Position numbers and translations under genes: made by a program
The notes under the pieces: generated by a model
What the model saw: only the letters and a program-made list of their open reading frames with translations
The model's database searches: none
What the model was told of the DNA's origin: nothing
Assembly: GCA_028671895.1 (NCBI GenBank)
Contig: JAPMAC010000231.1
Coordinates: 7,776,001 to 7,840,000, forward strand
DNA length: 64,000 bases
Origin: Oenanthe sinensis
Lineage: Eukaryota; Streptophyta; Magnoliopsida; Apiales; Apiaceae
Direction of reading: 5' to 3'
Shown here: positions 10,651 to 22,599 of the stretch, one piece after another
Layout of the letters: the number at the start of each line of letters is the position of its first letter
How positions within the stretch are numbered: position 1 is the stretch's first letter

Positions 10651-12290
10651 AGGGCTGACCCCCAAGACCTGTTACCCCTTGGAGACCCAGATGATCCTAC
10701 TCCCCCTTTCATTGAAAGTATCATGAATGAAAAGATATTAAGGAAGTTTAAGATGCCTACAATTAGGGCCTACGATGGAACCGGGGATCCCTCAAATCAT
10801 GTTCTCACGTTCTCTAATGCAATGTTACTGCAGCCTGTGAACGACGCTATTAAGTGTAGGGCGTTTCCCCAAACCCTGAGTGGTATGACTCAGCGGTGGT
10901 TCAGTCGTCTACCACAAAACTTTGTTGGGTCATTCAAGGATCTGAGCAGGGCCTTCATCGGACAATTCATCAGCAGTAAGACACATGAGAAGAGCTCAGC
11001 TTCGCTAATGAATATGCACCAGGGAAAGAATGAGTCCTTGAGAGATTATATGAACAGGTTCACAAAAGAAGCCTTGAAGGTCCCTGATTTAGAACAGAAT
11101 GTAGCTATGATAGCTCTACAGCAAGGGACTTCTGATGAAAATTTCAGAAGATCATTAGCTAAGAGAGCTCCTGAGTATGAACGAGCTGCAAGAGAGGGCT
11201 AGAAAGTATATCAAGGCTGAGGAAAGTATGAGGAAAGCCCAAGGGTTTCAAGCCCCGAACACCTATTCTAAGAAGCGACCTAGTGATGCTGAGTATACTG
11301 CCGATGCCAAATATGCTAAGCATGATGATAATGACTCCAAGAAGAAGGGAGGATCCAGGTTCACGGAATATGCAAGGCTGAATACTGCCCGTAGCCAAAT
11401 ATTAATGGACATTGAAAAGGGTAAAGACCTTCGATGGCCGAAGCCACTAAGGACTGATCCTGAGAAGAGGAACAAGAACGCATACTGCCGGTTCCACAGG
11501 GATGTGGGACACGACACTAACAATTGTCGTCAGTTAAAAGATGAGATTGAGTTCCTAATTAGAAGGGGGAAGTTAGAAAAATACACCAAGGAAGGTGCTA
11601 GACATGACAAGAGTCACAACGACAAACGAAGGGACACTGACCCCAAGGATAGAAACCATCAACCCAGAGGGCCTGTGATCAACGTAATCTCAAGAGGGCC
11701 AACTGCGGCAGGTAACTCTCGAAACTCCAGAAAGGCATATGCTCGGGAGGTGATGAGCATCGTCGGAGAACCTCCCAAGAGAGCAAGGACTGAGGTCCCT
11801 TTGTCATTCGATGATTCTGACTTAGAAGGTGTAAAGTTCTCCCACGATGATCCCTTGGTAATCACCCCTGTCATAGGAAACTCTCCAGTGAAGAGAGTCT
11901 TGGTAGACGGTGGATCGTCTGTAGATATCCTATTTTATGAAGCCTTTGTGAAGATGGGATATAATGATTCATAGCTTACCCCCTCCAATATGCCAATCTA
12001 TGGCTTCAATGGAGTCGAATCCCGGATAGAAGGAATCATACAACTACCCATGACTATGGGCGAAGAACCTCGATAGTCTACTCAAATGCTAAATTTCCTA
12101 GTTATCAAGGCTAGCACCACTTACAACACGATCCTTGGCAGGACGGGGCTGCCTGCCTTCAAAGCGATAGCCTCTACATACCATCTGAAGCTAAAATTCC
12201 CGACTAGGAATGGAGTAGGAGAAGAGAAAGGAGATAAAAAATGGCTCGAAGTTGTTATGTAGCTGCCTTAAAGCCTAGTGGAACTGGGGG
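10640..12290 (+). pseudogene. gag: E3 gag and protease, truncated and frameshifted
   Basis: The first frame (to 11202) has the Tat gag core: MNEKILRKFKMPTIRAYDG, then GDPSNHVLTF, MTQRWFSRLP and the LxNMHQGKNESLRDYMNRF block. A frameshift near 11177-11202 leads into the second frame (to 11974) with the Cys/His knuckle CRFHRDVGHDTNNC and the protease site VLVDGGSSVDILF. A stop at 11972 is followed by recognisable protease sequence (ILGRTGLPAFKA, about 12130) with further stops. The N-terminal part normally preceding the core in this family is absent because of the junction with E2. Confidence 0.85.
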
Positions 12291-12311
12291 GAGGTCCTCC
12301 CTATTGAAGAC

Positions 12312-15300
12312 ATGGAAGTCAGGGATCAAGAAGAAAGGAGGGGTAAACCCGCAGAAGACTTGGAGCCTGCTAATTTGGACCCTTTAAACCCTGAGAAGGT
12401 AACTTACGTAGCGACTTCGCTCCCCAAAGACCTGAAAGAACAGCTGGTCCAGTTCCTGCAAGATAATATGGATGTTTTCGCTTGGACAACAGCTGACATG
12501 CCAGGAATACACCCCGAACTTAAAACACATCAGTTGAATGTAAATCCTGGAAGGACAATGATCAAATAGAGGAAAAGAAGTTTTTCCCCTGAAAGACAGG
12601 AGGCCATTAAGCAGGAAGTAGAGAAATTGCTAGAAGTTGGATTCATTGAAGAAATTCAATTCCCTGAATGGTTGGCTAACCCAGTAATGGTCAAAAAAAG
12701 CAACGGAAAGTGGAGAATGTGCGTAGACTTTACCGACTTAAATGATTCTTGTCCTAATGATTGTTTCCCTTTGCCTAGGATAGACACGATGATAGACGCC
12801 ACAGCTAGGCATGAGATGCTTAGCTTCATGGATGGATTCAGTGGCTACAACCAAATTAAAATGCACCCCAATGACGTCCCTAAGGTATCGTTCATTACCA
12901 ACTTTGGTGTTTTCTGTTATCTGGTTATGGCTTCTGGACTTAAGAATGCAGGAGCCACGTATCAAAGGCTTGTAAATAAAATCTTCAAGCACCTCATCGG
13001 TAAGACCATGGAAGTTTATGTTGACGACATGTTAGTCAAGAACTTGGACAAGGCAGATCATCTTAAGCACCTGAGTGAGGCATTTGATGTTCTGAGAACC
13101 CACAAGATGATGTTAAACCCGGCCAAGTGCGCCTTTGGTATAGGTTCTGGAAAATTTCTAGGCCTGATGGTCTCCAAAAGAGGCATTGAGGCCAATCCCG
13201 ATAAGATTCAAGCAATCTTGGACATGGAGTCGCCCAAAACAGTAAGAGATGTCCAAAAACTCACAGGAAGGGTAGCAGCCCTGGGGCGCTTTATATCCAA
13301 GTCAGGAGAAAAGTGTCTACCATTCTTCAAGGCCCTCAAGAAGGTTAAAAATTTTGACTGGAACGATGAAAGCCAGGTAGCTTTTGAAGAGTTAAAAAAA
13401 TATATGGCTGAGCCACCTTTGCTTGCCAAACCAAAGCCTGGAGAAGTACTGTAACTATACCTTGCCATCTCTAGCTCGGCCCTAATCGCTGTTCTCGTGA
13501 AAGAAGAAGCAAAGGTTCAGAAACCCATTTATTATGTTAGCAAGATTCTGCATGGAGCAGAGCTGAACTACTCGAAGGTCGAGAAGTTTGCCCTAGCATT
13601 AGTAATGGCTTCAAGGAAGCTACGCCCTTACTTCCAGGCGCATGTTATTGAAGTCTTGACAGACTAGCCTTTGAGAAACATATTACACAGCCCCAAGGCC
13701 AGTGGAAGGCTAATTAAATAGGTTGTTGAGCTTGGAGAGTTCGAAATCAGATACAAGCCAAGAACGGCCATCAAGGCTCAAGCTCTAGCTGACTTCGTGG
13801 TTGAGTGTACCATTCCCAACCAAGAAGTCGGGGGGCAGGAGGAAGACAAAGAAACTGAAAAGAACAAGAAAAAAGAGGAGGAACTCAAAGAATAATGGCT
13901 GCTCTTTTTTGACGGAGCTTCAAAAACGAGTACTAGCAGTGCTGGCTTGGTTTTGCAAAGCCTTGATGGATTCATTATTGAGTATGCAATCAAATTAGAT
14001 TTCCCCACTATAAACAATGAAGCAGAGTATGAAGCTTTGATAGCTGGACTTGGTCTGGCCAGAACCCTGAGGGCGAACAAGTTGAGAATATGTGGTGATT
14101 CAAGGTTAGTGATCTCCCAAGTAAATGGGGAGTTTGAGGCCCGAGAAGAAACTATGGCCAAATATTTGAGGATTGTTAAGGCTCAAGCCACGCAATTCAA
14201 AGAATAACACTTCGAGTATATTCTGAGAGAGGAGAATGTGAAGGCTGATGCCTTATCTAAGTTTGCATCGTCAGAGAATGATAGTTGTTCCGGCAATGTT
14301 TATTTCCAAGTCTTGAAGACCCCAAGTATTAACGCTAAACTGGTAGCCCTGATTGAGCTAGGGGCCTGTTGGATGGATCCCATCAAGCTTTATTTGGAGA
14401 TGGGAAAGACACCGGCTGATCCTATAGAGGCACACAAAGTATCAGTAAGGGCCTTGAAGTATGCCCTTATAGAGGGAATTCTCTACAAGAAGTCGTACGT
14501 AATACCCTATTTAAAGTGTTTAAGACCCCATGAGGATGAAGCAGCCCTAAGGGAAGTTCATGAAGGTGTATGCGGGCAACACCTTGGAAGCAGGGCTCTT
14601 GCCCATTAAGTCACGAGACTAGGATTCTATTGGCCTGAAATGCTTAGAGATGTTAAAGCTTACGTTAAGAAGTGTGACCGCTGCCAGAAGTTTGCACCCG
14701 TCGTTAGGCAGCCTCCTGAGATGCTGACATCCATTAACTCTCCACTCCCCTTTGCCATGTGGGGAATGGATATTTTAGGCCCGTTTCCTATGGCCAGTGC
14801 GCAAAGAAAGTTTCTTATAGTCGCCATTGATTACTTCACTAAATGGATAGAAGCCAAGCCCCTGGCCAAGATTGACACTAAGAATGTACATAGTTCTTCT
14901 GGGAGAGTGTTATATGCAGGTATGGATTACCCTAAATCCTGGTGATGGATAATGGGACTCAATTTAACAACAAGGACTTCATAGAATACTGTGGAAACTA
15001 CGACATTGAACTATGCTTCACCTCAGTCGCTCATCCATAATCAAATGGACAAGCCGAAGTGGCCAACAGAATTATCTTGGATGGACTCAAAAAGAGGATT
15101 GAAAGATCCCAAGGGACTTGGGTTGATGAGTTGCTTCCAATCTTGTGGGCATACAGAACTACTTGTAGGACTTCAACAGGTGCTATTCCATTTCAACTAG
15201 CATATGGGGCCGAGGCAGTGGTGCCCGTTGAAATAACCCAAGCATCACCGAGAGTGCAAGAATTCCAGATTGATGCCAATGAAGAGGGCATGAAGCTGGC

Positions 15301-15601
15301 TTTAGATCTGATAGATGGGATACGCGACAAGGCCAACGCCCGAATAGTGGCAAATCAAAAGAAAGCTTCGTTCTATTATAACCTTAGAGTAAAAAAAAGG
15401 TTCTTCCGCATAGGAGACTTAGTCCAATGAAAACTCGAGGCGTCTGGAGCTGGTCCCAAGGGCAAGTTAGCCCCAAACTGGGAAGGACCGTATCAAGTGA
15501 AAAAAGTCACAGGACAGGGCGCATATAAGCTCCAGACACTTGAAGAGATCGAAATCCTAAGAAGCTGGAATGCTGCCAACTTGAGAATTTATTATGTTTA
15601 A
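12312..15601 (+). pseudogene. pol: E3 pol (RT, RNase H, second RNase H, integrase)
   Basis: RT lies at 12627-13454 with PLPRID, DGFSGYNQI and the active site YVDDMLV (about 13018). RNase H follows at about 13440-13800. A second RNase H-like domain (13890-14207, FFDGASKTSTSSAGLVL, NEAEYEALIAGL, CGDSRLV) is the mark of the Tat group. Integrase (14238-15601) shows the HHCC region (CDRCQKFAP), GMDILGPFP, VMDNGTQF in a shifted frame, and HP-stop-SNGQAE. In-frame stops sit at 12567, 13452, 13665, 13719, 13893, 14205, 14607, 15038 and 15428, with a frameshift near 14890. Judged against family motifs, several fit C-to-T or G-to-A changes (TDQPL to TD-stop-PL, HPQ to HP-stop). Confidence 0.9.
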
Positions 15602-16471
15602 GATTTCAATTTTTATTTTTGAGAACATTTGAGAAATGCTTTCTGTTTTCCTTATATAACGTTTGTCATTTTCACTTAGTCTTTTTACAAGCCTTGAGAG
15701 TATTTGTTGTTTATGTTCAAGTTAAACACGAAAAATAAAACTAAGGCACCAAGTAAAAAGGTAGGAAAATACATAAATAAAATCCCGTAGGCTGAATGTT
15801 TTTACAAAGCCCCTAGGTGCAACGTAATTACAGGAAACAAGAAATCCTATCTACGCTTCTTCCTCCTCCTCCTCTTCTTCTCCCGAAGAATCCTCGCCAC
15901 TTGAGGAAGACGAAACCTCTTCACCTTTATCAGATTCCTCTTCTCCAGAGGAACTCTCTTCTGTTGGGGCTGGAGGAGTTATCTTGGGAACAGACTGCTG
16001 GGGAGATGGAGTAGGGCTAGGCTCGTTAGCCCTTTATTGCCTAACATCATGACTGCTGTCCCCCTCGGCTTCTTCCTCCTGGCATGCAATCAACTACTTT
16101 AGAGCTTCAGCTGATTGGGGACTCTGGAAGTCCACTTTAGGGTCGAACAACCCCGGATGCTTCACCAACACTGCCTTCAATGCCTCATTCCAACCAATTA
16201 TGTAGTTGGCCGGAAAAAGGAGATCGTCATGCTGCTGAATCAAATCTTGATACTCCTCCGAGCCCAAATATTTGTCAATGGTTGCGTTTTGATCGGCCCG
16301 GAGCTCTACTACCTCAGCTTGAGCCCGCTTTAGCATATCCTCCTTCTCCGCCAACTTCTCCTCCAAGTGCTTTATTTTGGCATGCGCCACAGTAAGTTCT
16401 TTTCTATGCTTCCCTGCCTGAGCCTTCCATGACTCAGTTTGATGCAAGGAAGCTTGAAAATAGGCGTTGGC

Positions 16472-16557
16472 CTGAAACAAGCTAGAGTCAGTAAACAGAG
16501 GCCATTGAAAAACGTGTGTGCCAGTAAAAAAAAGTGAGAATAAGATAAGAAACTTAC
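16472..16557 (-). other. Probable intron 2 of the E3 antisense ORF, 86 bp
   Basis: On the minus strand the donor is GTAAGTTTC and the acceptor TTGTTTCAG, with a T-rich stretch in between. Removing it joins coding sequence ending HAMAS to ANAYFQASL. The unspliced sequence has no continuous frame here. Confidence 0.7.
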
Positions 16558-16901
16558 CGAAGCCATTGCATGTGCACCTAACGCCCTGGTGCTCTCCTCA
16601 TCACGTTCCAGCACTATGTCATTGTAATCACAAGAAGTGAGGGAGTGTAGGGACCAATCCCTTGCGTGGTCTGTGCAACCGACCACCGTGTCCGACTTCC
16701 TAAAACCCTAACCTGGTTTGTAGGCAAGGGACTTGGGCACCTAGACGGGCTCACTACCTCCGGCCTCCGTTGGCCCTGTATGGGGCTGCATGAAAGATGG
16801 AAGCTCCTTCCCTTGCCTAGGATCATTCATCAGCCTCAGCCGCTTCATGCGGCCTGTTTCCTCCATGGGAGGAATGGTCCACTCGTTAATCAACGCAGCA
16901 G

Positions 16902-16973
16902 CTGAAAAGAAGACACAAAACATTAGTAAAACGTCAAACTCACAAAATAAAGGGGTTAAGCAAGACAATATAC
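16902..16973 (-). other. Probable intron 1 of the E3 antisense ORF, 72 bp
   Basis: On the minus strand the donor is GTATATTGTC and the acceptor CTTCTTTTCAG. The 72 bp are a multiple of three and open, so the frame continues either way, but the translated insert is a hydrophobic, T-rich-encoded stretch out of character with its flanks. Confidence 0.6.
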
Positions 16974-17799
16974 CTTTACTAAAGGCCCTCGATAGGCCCA
17001 CAGCCTTCAGCCTATGCTCATCAAGAAGAACCCAAATGACTTGCTTGGTTTCCACCTGTGTAAGCTTGATGTACGCAGCCTGCTCCTCCTCTGAGAGCTT
17101 AATGGAGTCAGCGCTCCCATCTGTCACTTTGCCAAATGAGGACGTAAAGAGGGTCCCCCAATCTCCCCCTTCCCACTTGACTTGGACAAAATTCTCTTTC
17201 CAGTGCAAGTTGTTATCAGGAATCGAAGAGTTGTAAAAAATGTGGGGTTTTTTGGGTCTGTGGGCTATATGAACCCAACCCAGAGAAATGCTGGAGGAGT
17301 TTTTGAATTGAAATTTTTTTTGGAAAAGAGGGACAGTCATTTTAATCTTCTTTTTCAAACATAGAACCATAAAGCAATGGATGAGCCTCCATCTATTGGG
17401 CACAATTTGGCAGGGATTTATTTGAACATCGGCCAAAAGAGTGGGAATAAAATCATTGAAAGGAAACTTAAGCCCCGCTAAAAGGGCATCTACGTAAACA
17501 AATATGCGGTTTGGGTTCCAATGACAGGTCCTGTCACCAGGCTCTGCTAAGGAGATGGTGAATCTTGGGGGAAAATTAAATAGTTTATTGTACTACTCTA
17601 CGACATCAGTATCAAAAAATTTATTGCTACGGCTATACGAATCTAGGTGAGATTGGCTAGGGTATTCATCCCCCCTTTGATTTATCATATCAATCAAAGA
17701 CATGTAAGTAGAGAAGATGGGGATTCGATGTAGAGGTTTACCTCTTTTGGACGATCCTGCATTCATAACTGCCATTCTCAAAGCTCTTTTATCCGCCAT

Positions 17800-18516
17800 T
17801 TCATTTTCGAGTTTCTGAATATCCCTGTGGAAAACTGAAGGCTGGAATTGCTTAAAAGCTGAGTAGTGAGAAATGAGAGGTAAGGGAAGTGGAACCCCTC
17901 ACTTAACTCATATAAGACACCCAGCCGGTCACCTACCCGTTCAAATTCCACTTTTTACCGGAGCCCCTAGGTCACATCACCGTTGAAGGATATGTCAACC
18001 TGTATGACCGGTGAAGGGCCTCATCTAACCAAGCCTATGAATGGAGTCCCAAAAGTAAACTAATAGAAATAAATAATTAAAATAATTATAGATCTTTCAG
18101 GAACCTGAAAGAAGAATCTAGACATTGGGCTTGTGAAAGCCCACAACCAACAAGCCATGAAGGCCCAAAAACCTCGAAGGCCCAGTATTTGAAAAACCCA
18201 AGGCCTAGAAGGCCCAATAAAAAATATATGGAGGCCTATGATCCAAAATCTTTGAAAGCCCACTATTTGGGTAAACCAACTGGACTCTATAATTAAAAAC
18301 ATAGCGAAGGCCCATACTATATTGGGCTCAAAAGCCCAGAAACCTGTCGACAATTATAAGGCCAAGAGGTCCCCAAATATTTCGACCAAGGAGATAAAAT
18401 AAGGGTCAATTCGACCTCCCCTAGGTTGAACGCAACTAAGGTTTCGGAACCCAAACGATTTCGACATGGAAGGGAAAACCAAGTATTGATCGATCTCAAA
18501 TCAAGTCGAGAATTCA
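17800..18516. other. E3 region upstream of the antisense ORF, GGCCCA-rich
   Basis: No convincing protein. From 18120 to 18340 the words GGCCCA, AAGGCCCA and AAGCCC recur about every 20-35 bp. At 18355-18430 there is a diverged copy of the 80 bp repeat seen at 49501-49760, showing that this stretch was continuous with 49243 before E4 inserted. Being immediately 5' of the antisense ORF, it would contain that ORF's promoter; a weak minus-strand TATA candidate (CTTATATGAG) lies near 17910-17920. Confidence 0.5.
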
Positions 18517-21500
18517 TGTGGCACCCCCAAACCCGGGGTCCGAGATCTAGGTTGCCACGATCCAATTTCCAATATACGCACACTTATAATCCAATGATAA
18601 TAAATAACAATATAATAATCACAAGGTAAATGATATGTTGATGACCCCAACACTTTATGAAACACAAGCGAGCCATAGTCTCAGAAAATGGAGTTATCAT
18701 TATTTACATAAATAAGTCTTAGCTACTACATTATCTTATTATTACAAACTTGAGTTGTACTACTGTTTATAGCCCCCTTAGGAACTATAACAGCAGTCAG
18801 AAGTTGATTAGCTTACATACGTTGCATATAATTACATAGGTCATACTTATAAATAAACCTAATTAGTAAAAACTGAAGCCTATCCTATTAATCTTTCCTA
18901 CCTCAGGGGCAGTAGTGTGTATCCTCTCATACGGGGTCCTTGCCCTTGTTACCCGCTTGCGTAGGGTTCGGTACACACGGATGGACATGATCCGCAACTG
19001 TAATGTGGGAAAAAAACTACAAGCAAGAATGAGCTACAAATGCTCAGCAAGTAAATAACTAACAGTATATCAAGGTAGTGAATCAACAACAAGATACAAT
19101 AATACGATATCAAAGCAACTGATATATAAATGAAAACAGTAACCAAAGTAATACAACAAAATCAGAGTTGATTATACTTCCCGTTAACACCATCAGTAAC
19201 TCAGCACCTAGGCTTTCGTTACAATGTAACGTCAAATTCCAATTGGAGGAAGGGACTACAGACATGAGCACTCACCCACGCACCACCGTACGCGATGATC
19301 AGTCGCATTGTACAGTAGTCTATAGAACACTTCTCTACTAGTAGAAGTATGATCCGAAACAGGTCATCACCCTAGGAAACACATTGGCCTTTTTGCTGGA
19401 CCGGCATGACTCGGCCTCTTACGCTATGATGGACTGTGTCGAACACAAGCCTCTTACACTTGCTTCAGCCACCTTTAATCCCGTGAAAATCAATCGACCT
19501 GGAAGGGACTATCCCAACATTCCAAAATAACAACAATCTTCTTTTAATATTTCAACATCAGATGATGGATTCACTTCCCAAGTTATGTGGAAGTAACCTC
19601 TTAGTATGTGGGTCGACTCTCAGTCAACGAATCAACAGAACAAAGTACTTAGGTCCAGAAGACTCAAGAACCCAATCCGGGGAGTCGTTAATATATAATA
19701 TAATAACTTTAATAAAGAGTATTTAATTTGAGCTAAATATGAGTTTCTAAAGACACAGGTATATACAGGAAGAATGTCAGGATTATTGATTCGTTTCCTA
19801 ATGGGGTGGTTAACCCGAAAATAACTGCAGAATATTTTATTGGTAATTAAATAATCAACATTTAATTGGAAATAATATTTAAAGCATTATCCGGAAGCTC
19901 CATTATATTTTAAAACTTCAGAAAATATTTGAGTAAGGATTAGTGTTCTATATTAACCCTCAACCCTCAGTAAATCGGGATATTAATATAATCAGAGTCA
20001 AACAATTTTTAAATATTGATTTGCTTAAAACAGTTGAAAAACAACTACCTTTTAAAGATCCCCAGTATTTAAATTATATTAAAATAATATTTAATATTAT
20101 TTAAAAATAACTAAAGAATATAATTATAATTAACTAATTTTATTTTAATAGATCCACCATATTTAAATAATATTTAATTAATATTAAATAATATTCAAAT
20201 AATCCAAAGTGGAATTGAAAATCTTTCGTTCATAAAGGAACACGAGATCTCAGACTGTTTAAATAATATTTAATTAATAATTAAATATTATTTAATAATT
20301 AAAAGAATGGTTGAAAAATAAATAAGTCGATGATCTTCATTAATCATCTCATAATACTCAAATAGATTTTAAATCAAACTATTCTGGTAGTATCTACTAC
20401 CGTTTGAAAATACTCGATTATCCCCGGTTAACCATCGAGTACCCTGAAGGGTAACTCGACGCACAGAACAAATATTTAATCTGGTTGCGCGCACACTCTA
20501 ACTTTTCAAGAAGTTCAGAGTAGCAGTCAAATCAAAGTGAAAAGAATAGAAGTAAAGTTTAGAGTAGAACGAGAATATTCATTCTTACAACTTTATAGCA
20601 AGACTTGATATACAAAAATCAATGGTGACAAAGCGTCAGATAATTGCCTGAGTATTTTAGTTGGTGTATGCACAATCCTTGCTTTGCACGTGCGCCTATG
20701 AACGAAAATAAGATTGTCGTTAGCTCATGGAAACCATTCACGATTAGCACTTATTGTATTCACTTCTACAACTACATTGACTATCCCAATTAACGTGTTT
20801 TAGTTAGGTTCATTAGCTCATAGTATTCTCATGTCGTTATAAGACATTTTCCGTTAAGGGTGCGTTCGCTAATCGTGTCTCGAACGTCACTTATGACAAG
20901 GGATAGTTAAGACCAAGGTACTAGCATTCCCCTGAATTTTTCACTTGCACCTACCTGGTTCAAACAATTTTTAGTAAATCAGGTTTTACTCTTTTTAATA
21001 CAATTCTTCTTTCCAGATACTCTCAGATGTCCCTAGTATTTTAAATAAAAGTTTCAAGATTTATGGAGTCACCTAACTAGGGTGATCACAGCTCCAAAGT
21101 TCAGTGAAAATAGATTTGCTGTGTTTCAGCACTACCCCTACCATTTTGGCCATATCTTTTATCTCGCAACTACGATTGACATGATTTTTGCGGGTAAACG
21201 GTCTAGAGACCATTATATATCTAACCATATATAGAACTCATCAAACAAAGCAGGGTAGCCCCTTCGGGTGCCCTAAACAGTTGGTACCCAGAAGCAAAAC
21301 AAGCATGGTCTCCTTTGTATATTCAACATTTGCCACACTTTAACCTTCTGAAAATCCACCAAACAACTTCCATACATTTTACACTACTAATTGGGAATGT
21401 ACTCAAGACATCCCAAACCCAATCACAATTATTCTATACTCCAATTATTACCAACAATTCTCAACAAATCAGCCAACAACTCATGCATGCTCTTACAAGC

Positions 21501-21953
21501 TTATTACCACTACCCATAACTTATATTACCTTAAACAATCATCAATTAAGCTCTAGCAAGCATCATATATGAGATTAAGAACTTAATCACAACTCAAGCT
21601 ACTATTCATCATGTTGTATTTTCATAAAAATCAAGAGAATACATGGTTAACTATGCATGGAAATTAAGTATAAGTTAGACAAGAGTGATACCTTGATTTT
21701 AAGCTATCTAACTCAAGAAATGGTGGAGTTGTCTTGGTCTTCTTCTTCTTTCTTTAGCTAGGTCCGAATAATTCTCTTCCAAAATGGAGGAGAACACTTG
21801 ATTTTCTTGGTTTTTGCTAATTATGTGATAATAAAAAAAAAGGCAAGTGGTTAGTATTTAATCAAGTCAAATGTGAAGTCAAGGTTGGCTTCTTTGACTT
21901 TGGTCAAAGACACTTGTTAGATTTATCCATATATCCATGCAAGTATTCTCATT

Positions 21954-22046
<93 letters not shown>

Positions 22047-22565
22047 CTCCTTTTTAATCACTCAAGGTAGTGTTTTGATCTTTATTTTCGTAACGATTCG
22101 CGACTACACGATTAACCCCCTAACTCGTTCCGAGAATTTCTAATATAATTATCCTCCACCAAAACACTATCCACTGATCATTAGTCATTACAACTTCATC
22201 TCATTTATTCAAAAGGTTCGGATGTGATTCGTCGGATAAAACCTAAAGCGCAAGTACTTCGTATTTTACGTATATTCACTTAAAAATACGAACCACTGAT
22301 TATCTGTAAGTTGTGAATCTTCGAATTCTGACGAGATTTACATTCACTTAAATCTCGTACTCGTAATATATTGATTCGCATAAATGTGAATTTTTGAAAT
22401 CTGACGCTGTTTACATACACTCATTTATCCCGTATCTTAACATTACGGCTTCAAAATCATAATTCTACGACTTCTAATATAGTGGCACCATCACTGTTAT
22501 TCTGAACAATACTTTATTATTCATAAATAAAAGTTTTAATTATACTTAAAATTTGGGATATTACA
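18517..22565 (-). repeat. E4 3' LTR, 4,049 bp
   Basis: On the minus strand it begins TGTAATATCCCAAATTTT beside the polypurine tract and ends ...GGGTGCCACA. It matches 45275-49237 throughout. Compared with that copy it has a much longer TA repeat (21957-22043), about 31 extra bases near 20705 and lacks about 13 bases near 22190. The minor open frames here are not genes. Confidence 0.93.
21957..22043. repeat. (TA)n microsatellite in the E4 3' LTR
   Basis: About 87 bp of alternating TA. The same site in the other LTR (48679-48701) has only about 23 bp. The two LTRs were identical at insertion, so the difference arose afterwards. Confidence 0.95.
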
Positions 22566-22577
22566 GTCTCCCCTCCT
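22566..22577 (-). other. E4 polypurine tract
   Basis: The minus strand reads AGGAGGGGAGAC directly before the LTR start TGTAATATCC. Confidence 0.85.
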
Positions 22578-22599
22578 TACAGGGATTCCGTCCCGGAAT

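Larger units (their letters stand above)
15851..17799 (-). pseudogene. E3 antisense accessory ORF with two probable introns
   Basis: It runs opposite to gag-pol, as in Retand-type elements. From the ATG at 17799: a short basic N-terminus, a stop at 17593-17595, a conserved-looking core (17436-16974: INPCQIVPNRWRLIHCFMVL, then HWKENFVQVKWEGGDWGT), a region with stops and a frameshift (16740-16620), a coiled coil (16471-16100: HAKIKHLEEKLAEKEDMLKR), and a Ser/Glu-rich acidic tail ending at 15851. Probable introns at 16902-16973 and 16472-16557 join the frame cleanly (AFSK to AAALI, HAMAS to ANAYF). The core resembles the plant transposon-type proteins encoded antisense in Tat elements. Cellular role unknown. 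Confidence 0.75.

Noticed and set aside
21315..21572. Plus-strand frame of 85 codons, repeated at 48048-48305
   Set aside because: It is present in both E4 LTRs and lies in noncoding LTR sequence without a domain; repetition is due to the LTR pair, not to selection.
21879..22143. Two open frames with long Tyr-Ile repeats
   Set aside because: They are translations of the (TA)n microsatellite in an LTR.
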